Shown one piece after another: positions 1-7,441 of a DNA stretch of 64,000 bases. The DNA comes from CAYRES01 sp964423425. GTDB lineage: Bacteria > Actinomycetota > Thermoleophilia > RBG-16-64-13. The notes beneath the pieces are model-generated. The model had not been told where the DNA came from, made no database searches, and was given only the letters and a program-made list of their open reading frames with translations. Both the position numbers and the translations under genes were made by a program. The DNA lies in NCBI GenBank assembly GCA_964423425.1, contig CAYRES010000001.1, positions 248,001 through 312,000 on the forward strand. Direction: 5' to 3'. Numbering within the stretch: the first letter of the stretch is position 1; each line of letters opens with the position of its first letter.

Positions 1-72
1 GCGTGTTACTGGGCGTGCGTCATCCTGTTGGGCGATGTGGTGGGAGTGTTTCCGGTGAAGGGGCTCTTGTGA
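1..72 (+). CDS. C-terminal end of an upstream gene, possibly phosphatidate cytidylyltransferase (partial)
   Basis: The window opens inside a reading frame that encodes about 23 hydrophobic residues ending ...VKGLL before a TGA at 70-72. The TGA overlaps the GTG start of dxr as GTGA, the same coupling seen at many other junctions here, which supports this being a real gene end. In many bacteria cdsA precedes dxr and ends in a membrane segment, so CdsA is the natural guess. No diagnostic motif lies in the visible part, so the identity rests on context only. Confidence 0.35.
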   Translation, partial: ACYWACVILLGDVVGVFPVKGLL

Positions 73-1250
73 AGAGGATACTCGTGTTGGGGTCGACCGG
101 TTCGGTGGGGCGGCAGGCACTGCAGGTCATCGCGAACAGTACTGACATGAACGTGGCCGGCCTCGCCTGCAAGAGTGACGCCGACGCAATCTTGGAGCAG
201 GCCATGTCCATGGGTGTGCGCTACATGGCCATCGAGGACGCGGCCGCGGCCGCGTCCGTATCACCGGCGCTGTATCCGGAGACGAGGATCCTCTCCGGCG
301 AGGGGGCCGCGGCCCGCCTCGTGCGTGAGGTGGAGGCCGACCTGGTGCTGAACGCTGTGGTGGGTTTTGCCGGCCTGGCCTCCACCGTGGCCGCTCTCGA
401 GTGTGGCGTGACTCTGGCCTTGGCCAACAAGGAGAGCCTCGTGAGTGGAGGCAGGCTGGTCATGGGCCTGGCCGAGGAGCGGCGGGTACCCATTCTGCCG
501 GTCGACTCCGAGCACTCTGCGCTCCACCAGCTCTTGGTTGATGTGAGGCCCGAGGAGGTCTCGGCGCTCGTCCTCACAGCTTCGGGAGGCCCGTTTCGAG
601 GCCGCAAGCCTGCGGATCTGCGCAGGGTAGCCCCGGCCGAAGCCCTCATCCATCCCACATGGAACATGGGGCCGAAGATCACCATCGACTCCGCCACCCT
701 CATGAACAAGGGGCTCGAGATCATCGAGGCCCATCACCTCTTTGGGGTGGCCTATGAGGCCATAGAGGTGGTCATCCATCCCGGTTCGCTGGTGCATTCA
801 CTGGTCCGGCTGTGCGACGGGGCCCTCTTGGCCCATCTGGGAGTTCCCGACATGCGTGTACCCATCGCGTATGCGCTCAATCATCCCAGGCGCCTGCCCA
901 CGGGCGTCCCGCCACTGGACCTCGCGGCCGGGGTCTCACTCAGCTTCGAGGCTCCCGACGAGGAGTTGTATCCAGCTCTTCCCCTCGTCCGTGCGGCGGG
1001 CCGGGCGGGAGATGCTGCCACCTGCGCCCTCAATGCAGCCAACGAGATCGCAGTGTACTCTTTCCTGGAAGGGACAATCGGGTTCGTCGACATCGTGGAG
1101 GTCGTGGAAGAAGTGCTTGCGGCGCTCGACCTACAGCAACCATCTGATTTCGCCGCCGTGTCGGACATCGATCGGCGCGCGCGACACAAGGCCGCAGAGC
1201 TGTGCGGTCTTCGCAACTCCGGCTCGGGCCGGGGAAGAGGCCCGGCCTGA
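69..1250 (+). CDS. dxr: 1-deoxy-D-xylulose 5-phosphate reductoisomerase
   Basis: Cytosolic NADPH-dependent enzyme that converts DXP to MEP, the committed step of non-mevalonate isoprenoid synthesis. The 393-residue protein starts VKRILVLGSTGSVGRQALQ, a Rossmann nucleotide-binding motif, and has the family segments PVDSEHSA, ASGGPFR and HPTWNMGPKITIDSATLMNK. The frame stays open upstream, but GTG at 69 places the dinucleotide-binding strand at the N-terminus, has GAAGGGG about 8 bases before it, and overlaps the previous stop by 4 bases. The stop shares one base with the ATG of rseP. ispG, a later step of the same pathway, lies two genes on. Confidence 0.95.
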   Translation: MKRILVLGSTGSVGRQALQVIANSTDMNVAGLACKSDADAILEQAMSMGVRYMAIEDAAAAASVSPALYPETRILSGEGAAARLVREVEADLVLNAVVGFAGLASTVAALECGVTLALANKESLVSGGRLVMGLAEERRVPILPVDSEHSALHQLLVDVRPEEVSALVLTASGGPFRGRKPADLRRVAPAEALIHPTWNMGPKITIDSATLMNKGLEIIEAHHLFGVAYEAIEVVIHPGSLVHSLVRLCDGALLAHLGVPDMRVPIAYALNHPRRLPTGVPPLDLAAGVSLSFEAPDEELYPALPLVRAAGRAGDAATCALNAANEIAVYSFLEGTIGFVDIVEVVEEVLAALDLQQPSDFAAVSDIDRRARHKAAELCGLRNSGSGRGRGPA

Positions 1251-2410
1251 TGGGCTCGGTACTCGGCATCATCGTCGGGTTGGTGGGCTTGGGCTTTCTC
1301 ATCCTCGCGCATGAGACCGGGCATTTCGTCGCCGCCAAGGCCTTTGGCATGAGGGTGGAGGAGTTCAGCATCGGCTTCGGTCGCTTCATCGTGAGTCGCC
1401 GTATCGGGGAGACCATCTACGGGGTGTCGTGGTTCCCCCTGGGAGGATACGTGCGCGTCACCGGTATGCACCGGGAGGAATTCGAAGCCCGGGTGGCGGC
1501 GGCCCGTGATGAGGAGTGGAAGGGGCGCCGCCCACGGGATCCCGAGGCGTTCCTCACCGGCCCCTCGGGCATCAGCGACTCCGAGGCGGTGAGTATCCCG
1601 GAGTCGCGTCGCTACTACGCGAAGCCGCTGTGGCGGCGGGTCATCTTCCTGGTCTCCGGGGTCACCATGAATGTCGTGGTGGCCTTCTTCCTCCTGTTCA
1701 TCGTGGGGCTGCAGGGCTACTTCGTCCCTTCCACCACCGTGAGCGAAGTGGTTCCCGAGAGCGCCGCCGCCGCAGCCGATGTGCGTCCAGGTGACCGCTT
1801 GGTGAGCATCGCCGGCCAGGCCGTCGACGAATGGGAAGATGTCCAAGCTGTTCTTGCCCCTCTGGGCGGGGAGACGGTCCCTCTCGTTCTGGAGCGGGAG
1901 GGAGCGTTCGTCGACAGAGAGACGACTCTGGGCGACAGGGAGGGCAGGGGTTTCTTGGGTGTGGCTCCTGAGTTGGTGGAACGGGAGGCGACCGTGGGGC
2001 AGGCTCTCAACTTCGCCGGTACGCGTGTGGGGAGTCTCATGACGCTCTTCTTCCGGGAAGTGGGACGGTTGTTCTCGGGAGAGCAGTCGGTGGTCGGTAC
2101 CGAAGGGCCCGCGGGTCCCATCGGCATCATCTCTATCTCCAGTGAGGCCGTGCGGGGAGGCTACTACTTGAGCCTGCTGGCCTTCATCAGCCTTCAGCTC
2201 GCCATTCTCAACCTGCTGCCGCTGCTGCCGCTCGATGGGGGGCACGTGGCCGTGAGCCTGGTGGAGAGAGTCTTGAGGCGCCGGATATCTCTGCGCGTGT
2301 TCGAGCGCATCTCCATGGTGGGCATCGCCCTGTTCCTGCTGCTCTTCTTGGTGGCGACAGGCAACGACCTCGCGCGTCTGCTTGGCGGCGGATTCAGCGG
2401 CGGCTCCTGA
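1250..2410 (+). CDS. rseP: RIP metalloprotease RseP (site-2 protease, M50)
   Basis: Intramembrane zinc metalloprotease that cleaves anti-sigma factors and leftover signal peptides. The 386-residue protein has HETGH at residues 21-25 within the first transmembrane helix, a PDZ domain around residues 165-240, and the C-terminal third-ligand motif NLLPLLPLDGGH. It ends in two hydrophobic helices. The open frame extends to 1202, but ATG 1250 overlaps the dxr TGA by one base and puts the first helix at the N-terminus as in homologues. The order dxr-rseP-ispG is common in Actinomycetota and Firmicutes. Confidence 0.94.
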   Translation: MGSVLGIIVGLVGLGFLILAHETGHFVAAKAFGMRVEEFSIGFGRFIVSRRIGETIYGVSWFPLGGYVRVTGMHREEFEARVAAARDEEWKGRRPRDPEAFLTGPSGISDSEAVSIPESRRYYAKPLWRRVIFLVSGVTMNVVVAFFLLFIVGLQGYFVPSTTVSEVVPESAAAAADVRPGDRLVSIAGQAVDEWEDVQAVLAPLGGETVPLVLEREGAFVDRETTLGDREGRGFLGVAPELVEREATVGQALNFAGTRVGSLMTLFFREVGRLFSGEQSVVGTEGPAGPIGIISISSEAVRGGYYLSLLAFISLQLAILNLLPLLPLDGGHVAVSLVERVLRRRISLRVFERISMVGIALFLLLFLVATGNDLARLLGGGFSGGS

Positions 2411-2427
2411 GGCGGAGGCCGGTTCCG

Positions 2428-3486
2428 TTGTTCAGCGCACGCAAGATACTCGTGGGGAGCGTGCCCGTCGGCGGGGATGCGGAGGTCGTGGTGCAGTCCA
2501 TGACGAACACCCGCACGCATGACCCGGAGGCGACGCTGGGACAGATCAGAGCCCTCGCCACGGCCGGCGCCGGCCTGGTTCGCGTCGCGGTACCGGATGA
2601 ACGTGCGGTCCGGGCCTTGAGAGAGCTGGTGGCTGAGTCTCCGGTACCGCTCATCGCCGACGTGCACTTCGATCATCGTCTGGCGGTGGCTTCCTTTGTG
2701 GCCGGGGCGGCATGCGTACGCATCAATCCCGGCAATATCGGTGGGCGAGAGCGGGTACGCTCGATCATCGAGGCCGCAGTCGCGGCCGGTGGCGCCATTC
2801 GCATCGGTGTGAACAGCGGTTCCTTGGAACGCGACCTGCGACCGCTCGAGGCTGCCGACCCGGCGGAGGCGCTGGTGGAGTCGGCGGCTCGTCTCTGCGC
2901 CTGGTTCGAGAATGAGGGTTTTGACAACATGAAGGTCTCGGTGAAGTCTTCCTCGCCGGTGACCACCATCGCTGCGAACAGGCGTCTTTCCGAGCGCATC
3001 CCCTACCCCTTGCATCTGGGTGTCACCGAAGCGGGCACTCCCTGGACCGGCACCATACGCAGCGCCGTGGCTTTGGGGACGCTGCTCGCCGAAGGAGTGG
3101 GAGATACCATTCGCGTGTCGCTCACCGGCGATCCAGTGGAGGAAGTCCGGGTGGGCTGTGAGATTCTGCGGAGCCTCGGCCTCATGAAGAGTGGTCCCCG
3201 GCTGATCTCCTGCCCCACCTGCGGGCGCACCGAGATAGATGTGGCCGGGCTTGCAGGCGAGGTGGAGCGTCGGCTCCCAGAGATAGAGCAGAACCTTGAG
3301 ATTGCCGTCATGGGCTGTATAGTGAACGGGCCCGGAGAAGCGCGCAAGGCCGATTACGGCATCGCCGGCGGTCAGGGTGAGGGCGTGGTGTTTGCCGCCG
3401 GCCGCCCGCTCAAGAAGGTGCGGGAAGACCGGCTGGTCGACGAACTGTTCGCCGCCATCCGGGCGGGTCGGGGTTCGGCAGAGTAG
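2428..3486 (+). CDS. ispG: 4-hydroxy-3-methylbut-2-enyl diphosphate synthase (flavodoxin)
   Basis: [4Fe-4S] enzyme of the MEP pathway that reductively opens MEcPP to HMBPP. The 352-residue protein has the N-terminal TIM-barrel signature VVVQSMTNTRTHD, the ISCPTCGRTEID segment with two cluster cysteines, and CIVNGPGEA with the third. The length is typical of the bacterial short form. The TTG start at 2428 has GGCGGAGG 9 bases upstream, and no ATG or GTG lies nearby, so TTG is probably genuine. It sits 17 bases after rseP. Confidence 0.95.
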   Translation: MFSARKILVGSVPVGGDAEVVVQSMTNTRTHDPEATLGQIRALATAGAGLVRVAVPDERAVRALRELVAESPVPLIADVHFDHRLAVASFVAGAACVRINPGNIGGRERVRSIIEAAVAAGGAIRIGVNSGSLERDLRPLEAADPAEALVESAARLCAWFENEGFDNMKVSVKSSSPVTTIAANRRLSERIPYPLHLGVTEAGTPWTGTIRSAVALGTLLAEGVGDTIRVSLTGDPVEEVRVGCEILRSLGLMKSGPRLISCPTCGRTEIDVAGLAGEVERRLPEIEQNLEIAVMGCIVNGPGEARKADYGIAGGQGEGVVFAAGRPLKKVREDRLVDELFAAIRAGRGSAE

Positions 3487-3540
3487 CACGGCAGGGATAC
3501 CCAGGCCACGATCGTCAAAGCAGACGCGGGAGCAAGGACA

Positions 3541-5250
3541 ATGCAGGCAACCCAGCTCTTCATGCCTACCTTGAAGGAAGACCCTTCTGATGCCGAGGCC
3601 GTAAGCCACAAGTTGACCATCCGGGGCGGTTTCGTACGGCAGCTGGCGGCCGGTATCTACATGTTCCTGCCCCTGGGGTGGAGGGTGATGAGCCGCATCG
3701 ATGCCATCATCAGGGAAGAGATGGTGGCCATCGGTGCCCAAGAGGTCTCCATGCCCACCCTGCATCCGGCCGAGGTGTGGCAGAAGTCGGGCCGCTACGA
3801 AGAAATCGGCTCCGAGATGTTCCGCCTGCGTGACCGAGGCAACCGCGACATGGTGCTCGCCATGACCCACGAGGAGATCTTCACCTGGTTGGCCTCCCGG
3901 GAACTGCGTTCCTATCGCGATCTGCCCCAGATCTGGTACCAGATCCAGCTCAAGTTCAGGGACGAGCCGCGGCCCAAGGGGGGCGTACTCAGGGTGCGTG
4001 AGTTCCTCATGAAAGACAGCTATAGCTTCGACAACGATGTCGAGGGCCTCGAGAGAAGCTATGAGAAGCATATCGGGGCATACGATCGCATCTTCGAGCG
4101 CTGTGGTCTCACCTTCTACCGGGTGGAGAGCGACCCAGGCATGATGGGCGGCGCTCAGGCGCACGAGTACATGGCGCCCTCGGCCGCCGGTGAAGACAGG
4201 GTGGCCATCTGCTCCTCGTGCGGCTATGCGGCCAATGTCGAGTTGGCCCGGGCCGGCGCCCTGCCCGCCGAGGGCAACCTCCCGGCCGTGCTGGAGGAGG
4301 TGGCAACACCAGAGCGCCGCACCATCGATGAGGTCACCGCGTTCTTGGAAGTGCCGGCCTCGAGCCTCATCAAGTCGCTCCTCATGGTCGACGGCGACGG
4401 GCCTCTTCTCGTGTGCGTGCGAGGCGACCAAGAGCTGCACGAGGGTAAGCTGGCCCGCCACCTCAAGGGCGAGGTACGCCCTGCCCATCCCGAAGAGGTC
4501 GAAGAGCACATGGGTGTCGAGGTGGGGTTCGTGGGGCCGGTGGGTGCCCGCGTGCGCGTGCTGGCCGACGAGAGCCTCAGGCCGGACGGTCCCTCGGCAG
4601 ACCGGGCCTACGTCACCGGAGCCAACAAGCCACACCTGCACCTGAGAGGAGTAGTGGTCGGCCGGGACTTCTGCTGCGAGTTTGCGGATCTGCGCGAGGC
4701 CCAGGCAGGTGATTCCTGTCCTCTGTGTGGGGCGGCGATTCGGGTGGAGCAGGTCATCGAGGTGGGCAACATCTTCAAGCTCGGCACGAAATACTCGGCC
4801 CCCATGGGGGCCACGGTGCTCGACGAGGAGGGTAAGGAGAGACCCATCGTCATGGGATCGTACGGCATCGGCCCCGCACGCATAGCCGCGGCGGCGGTGG
4901 AACAACATGCGGACGAACGAGGCACAGTCTGGCCGAAGTCCCTGGCTCCCTTCGACTTTCACCTGGTGCAGGTGAAAGTCGATGACGAGGTGCAGGCACA
5001 GGTTGCGCGCCGCCTTCACGACGAGATCGAAGGCCGGGGATGGCAGTGTTTGTGGGACGAGCGCCCCGAGCGTCCGGGTGTGAAGTTCAAGGACGCCGAG
5101 CTCATTGGGTGTCCGGTGCGCATCACGGTGGGCCGGGGGGCGGCCTCGGGTGTGGTGGAACTGGAGCCGCGCGTGGGCGGGGCCCGGGAGGAGTGTCCGC
5201 TGGAGTCGGTGGTGGCCAGAGCGGAAGAGCTGTGGGCTGCGGCGAAGTAG
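3541..5250 (+). CDS. proS: Prolyl-tRNA synthetase, bacterial type with editing domain
   Basis: Class II aminoacyl-tRNA synthetase that charges tRNA-Pro. The 569-residue length and layout fit the prokaryote-like type: catalytic core with motif 2 FRDEPRPKGGVLRVREF and the following MKDSYSFD, a YbaK-like insertion (about residues 225-405) for hydrolysing Ala-tRNA-Pro, motif 3 near MGSYGIGPARIAAA, and a C-terminal anticodon-binding domain. The ATG at 3541 begins MQATQLFMPTLKEDP, the usual N-terminus. It follows ispG by 54 bases. No stop is seen until the promoter region of the rimP operon. Confidence 0.97.
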   Translation: MQATQLFMPTLKEDPSDAEAVSHKLTIRGGFVRQLAAGIYMFLPLGWRVMSRIDAIIREEMVAIGAQEVSMPTLHPAEVWQKSGRYEEIGSEMFRLRDRGNRDMVLAMTHEEIFTWLASRELRSYRDLPQIWYQIQLKFRDEPRPKGGVLRVREFLMKDSYSFDNDVEGLERSYEKHIGAYDRIFERCGLTFYRVESDPGMMGGAQAHEYMAPSAAGEDRVAICSSCGYAANVELARAGALPAEGNLPAVLEEVATPERRTIDEVTAFLEVPASSLIKSLLMVDGDGPLLVCVRGDQELHEGKLARHLKGEVRPAHPEEVEEHMGVEVGFVGPVGARVRVLADESLRPDGPSADRAYVTGANKPHLHLRGVVVGRDFCCEFADLREAQAGDSCPLCGAAIRVEQVIEVGNIFKLGTKYSAPMGATVLDEEGKERPIVMGSYGIGPARIAAAAVEQHADERGTVWPKSLAPFDFHLVQVKVDDEVQAQVARRLHDEIEGRGWQCLWDERPERPGVKFKDAELIGCPVRITVGRGAASGVVELEPRVGGAREECPLESVVARAEELWAAAK

Positions 5251-5316
5251 CCGCGCGTATGAGTGTTATCCGGCCGCCTACGGCGGCCCGGTGACGGAAC
5301 GCGCTGCAGATGACCA

Positions 5317-5325
5317 TGCTATAAT
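5317..5325 (+). promoter_or_regulatory. Extended -10 promoter of the rimP-nusA-infB operon
   Basis: TGCTATAAT is a perfect TATAAT with the TGn extension. No good -35 box is seen at the usual distance (GAACGC at 17 bp spacing). It lies between proS and rimP, and a terminator-like hairpin begins about 34 bases downstream, so it would drive a short regulated leader. The call is from sequence alone. Confidence 0.6.
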
Positions 5326-5358
5326 ACGGGCAAGCAAACCAAGCGAAGGAGTGTGCGG

Positions 5359-5387
5359 AAAGTGGGTGCGGAGCGGGCCCACTTTTG
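5359..5387 (+). terminator. Attenuator-like hairpin in the rimP leader
   Basis: AAAGTGGG (5359-5366) pairs with CCCACTTT (5378-5385) around an 11-base loop, followed by TTG and TTTT. It lies between the promoter at 5317 and the first codon of rimP, so it can act as a transcription attenuator. Hairpins of the GTGGGC...GCCCAC type are common before rimP-nusA operons, where NusA is thought to act on its own leader. The regulatory role is inferred. Confidence 0.6.
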
Positions 5388-5398
5388 TTTTGCACCGT

Positions 5399-5854
5399 AT
5401 GATGATGAAGCTGAATGAAGAATGGGTGCAGGCCGCTTTGAGTGGTGTGAGCGGTGACGTCGAGTTGATCGCCGTCGAGGAGGCAGGCGACAGAACGCGC
5501 CGCATTGTGCGCGTGTTTGTAGACACGCCCGAGGGAGTGGACCACGAGGTCTGCGCCCGGGTATCTGAAACCCTCGGGAAGGCGCTCGACGAGAGCGGCT
5601 ATGGGGAGGGCGCCTACACACTCGAGGTGAGTTCACCGGGCCTCGAGCGGCCCCTCAAGAAGCGGCACCACTTCGAAGCCCACGTCGGCGGCGAGGTCTA
5701 CGTGAAGACGATCGAGCCGGTGGGGAGCACGCGGGTGTGGCGCGGGGAACTCCGCTCCGTTGAGGGTGACACCGTGGTGATAGCGACTGGCGGCGTTGAA
5801 GCCCCCATCGACCTGTCCAATATCGCCAAAGCCCACGTGATATTCACATTCTAG
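5399..5854 (+). CDS. rimP: Ribosome maturation factor RimP
   Basis: Assembly factor for the 30S subunit. The protein of about 150 residues has the conserved EVSSPGLERPLKKRHHFEAH segment at the end of its N-terminal domain and a C-terminal Sm-like domain. Three ATGs in a row (5399, 5402, 5405) are possible starts and none has a clear Shine-Dalgarno sequence. The open frame runs further upstream but would cross the leader hairpin, so a start at the ATG cluster is preferred. It is the first gene of the rimP-nusA-rnpM-infB operon, with 16 bases to nusA. Confidence 0.92.
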   Translation: MMMKLNEEWVQAALSGVSGDVELIAVEEAGDRTRRIVRVFVDTPEGVDHEVCARVSETLGKALDESGYGEGAYTLEVSSPGLERPLKKRHHFEAHVGGEVYVKTIEPVGSTRVWRGELRSVEGDTVVIATGGVEAPIDLSNIAKAHVIFTF

Positions 5855-5870
5855 GGCAGGGGGAGAGGTA

Positions 5871-7061
5871 GTGAACAAAGAGACGATTGAAGCCCTCCAC
5901 CAGATAGAAAAAGAGAAAGGCATCTCCTTCGATGTGTTGATCGAGGCGCTGGAGGATGCCCTTCATTCCGCCTACAACAAGACGGCGAGTGCCGTACCCT
6001 TCTCCGAGGTGAGGATCGACCGCGAGACGGGCGAGATTCACGTGTTCGAGCTCGTCTTCCCCGAGGGCCAGGAGCCGGTGGTCGACCCCGAGTCTGAAGA
6101 AGAGCCTGAGATAGACTACTCGCTGGCCGAGCGGGTGGAGGTGACTCCCGACGATTTCGGGCGAATCGCAGCGCAGACGGCCAAGCAGGTCATCTACCAG
6201 CGTATTCGTGAAGCCGAGCAAGACATGTTCTTCAAGGAGTACTCGGATCGCATGGGCGAGATTGTCACGGGCATCGTGCAGCAGTCCGACAATCGGTACA
6301 CGCTGGTCGATCTGGGCCGGGTCGAGGCCCTGCTTCCCAAGTCCGAACAGGTGCCCACGGAGCGCTACGAGCACGGCATGCGCATCAAGGCGGTCATCAA
6401 GGAAGTGTCCCAGAATCCCAAGGGCCCGCCCGTGGTGCTGTCCCGTCGCAGCGAAGAACTGATCAAGCGGCTCTTCGAACTCGAGGTTCCCGAGATAAGC
6501 GACGGCTTGGTCGAGATAATGGGAGTGGCTCGCGAGCCCGGGTATCGCTCGAAGATATCGGTGGTTTCGCACAGTGACGGGGTCGACCCGGTGGGAGCCT
6601 GCGTCGGTCCCAGGGGGTCACGGGTACGGATGGTCGTCTCGGAACTCCGGGGGGAGAAGATCGATATCATCCCCTACAACGAAGAGCCGGCCCGCTTCGT
6701 GGCCAAGGCTCTGTCACCCGCCCGCGTACGCGAGGTGCTGCTGGACGATGAGAATCGGGAGGCCACCGTGGTGGTGCCCGACGACCAATTGTCTCTCGCC
6801 ATCGGCAGGGACGGTATGAACGCGCGGCTGGCCAACCGGCTCACCGGGTGGAGAATCGATATAAAGTCCGAGACCGAGCTGGCGGAAGACGAGACTGAGT
6901 ACTCCGTGCAGGAGGTTGATGACACCGTGATGGATGGTCGTTGCCACGCCCTCACCGCCGGAGGGAAGAGATGTCCCAACGCCGCCCTTCCGGGCAGCTT
7001 GTACTGTGGCATCGCCGCACACGCGGGCACGGGCGGGAAGAGCAGTAAGAAGAAGGGCTAG
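5871..7061 (+). CDS. nusA: Transcription termination/antitermination factor NusA with Cys/His-rich tail
   Basis: RNA polymerase-binding factor controlling pausing, termination and antitermination. The 396-residue protein has the N-terminal RNAP-binding domain, an S1 domain around residues 130-200 and two KH domains around 230-345 (VGPRGSRVRMVVSELRGEKI; LAIGRDGMNARLANRLTGW). GTG at 5871 follows GGGGGAGAGG. Unusually, residues 354-396 form a tail with Cys358, Cys368, Cys379 and His384 followed by a Lys-rich end, resembling a small zinc-knuckle-like module (DUF5763-type spacing, from memory) and not an acidic repeat domain. Confidence 0.95.
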   Translation: MNKETIEALHQIEKEKGISFDVLIEALEDALHSAYNKTASAVPFSEVRIDRETGEIHVFELVFPEGQEPVVDPESEEEPEIDYSLAERVEVTPDDFGRIAAQTAKQVIYQRIREAEQDMFFKEYSDRMGEIVTGIVQQSDNRYTLVDLGRVEALLPKSEQVPTERYEHGMRIKAVIKEVSQNPKGPPVVLSRRSEELIKRLFELEVPEISDGLVEIMGVAREPGYRSKISVVSHSDGVDPVGACVGPRGSRVRMVVSELRGEKIDIIPYNEEPARFVAKALSPARVREVLLDDENREATVVVPDDQLSLAIGRDGMNARLANRLTGWRIDIKSETELAEDETEYSVQEVDDTVMDGRCHALTAGGKRCPNAALPGSLYCGIAAHAGTGGKSSKKKG

Positions 7062-7129
7062 GAGGAAGGCGTCCCAGGCAGACGGGTGACATCCGGTGTC
7101 GGGTTGCGGGAAGGAGAGGCACGCAGGCG

Positions 7130-7438
7130 ATGACTCCCCGCGGCCACGTACCCGAGCGAAGATGTGTGGCCTGTGGCAGAAGAGGACCCCAGGAGAGCTT
7201 CATACGGTTCCATCTGGCGTATCATGGAGGTCGGGCCGAGGTTGTGGTCGACAGTCCGGGCGAGAGGAGAACCGGTCGGGGCGCCTACCTATGCCCCCGG
7301 CGGTTGTGCCTCGACAAAGCTCTCAAGAAGCGGGCGTTTCCGAGGGCCTTCCGGGCGAGTGTACGGGTCGATCCCCAGGAGCTCACGGCGAAGGTGGAGA
7401 GGCGATTACATGGAGAAACAGTAAAGGACGGCAGGTGA
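7130..7438 (+). CDS. rnpM: YlxR family RNA-binding protein (RNase P modulator RnpM)
   Basis: Small nucleic-acid-binding protein of 102 residues found almost always between nusA and infB. It has the family signatures VPERRCVACGRRGP near the N-terminus and GRGAYLCPRRLCLDKALKKRAF. Work in Bacillus links YlxR to modulation of RNase P; here the function is by family only. ATG 7130 lies 68 bases after nusA, and the TGA ends 3 bases before the infB start, so the two are probably coupled. Confidence 0.9.
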   Translation: MTPRGHVPERRCVACGRRGPQESFIRFHLAYHGGRAEVVVDSPGERRTGRGAYLCPRRLCLDKALKKRAFPRAFRASVRVDPQELTAKVERRLHGETVKDGR

Positions 7439-7441
7439 CAC

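Noticed and set aside
2194..5019. A 941-codon open frame on the minus strand
   Set aside because: It is antisense to rseP, ispG and proS, which have clear motifs. The translation is His/Gly/Arg-rich with no domain, as expected for a shadow frame in GC-rich coding DNA.
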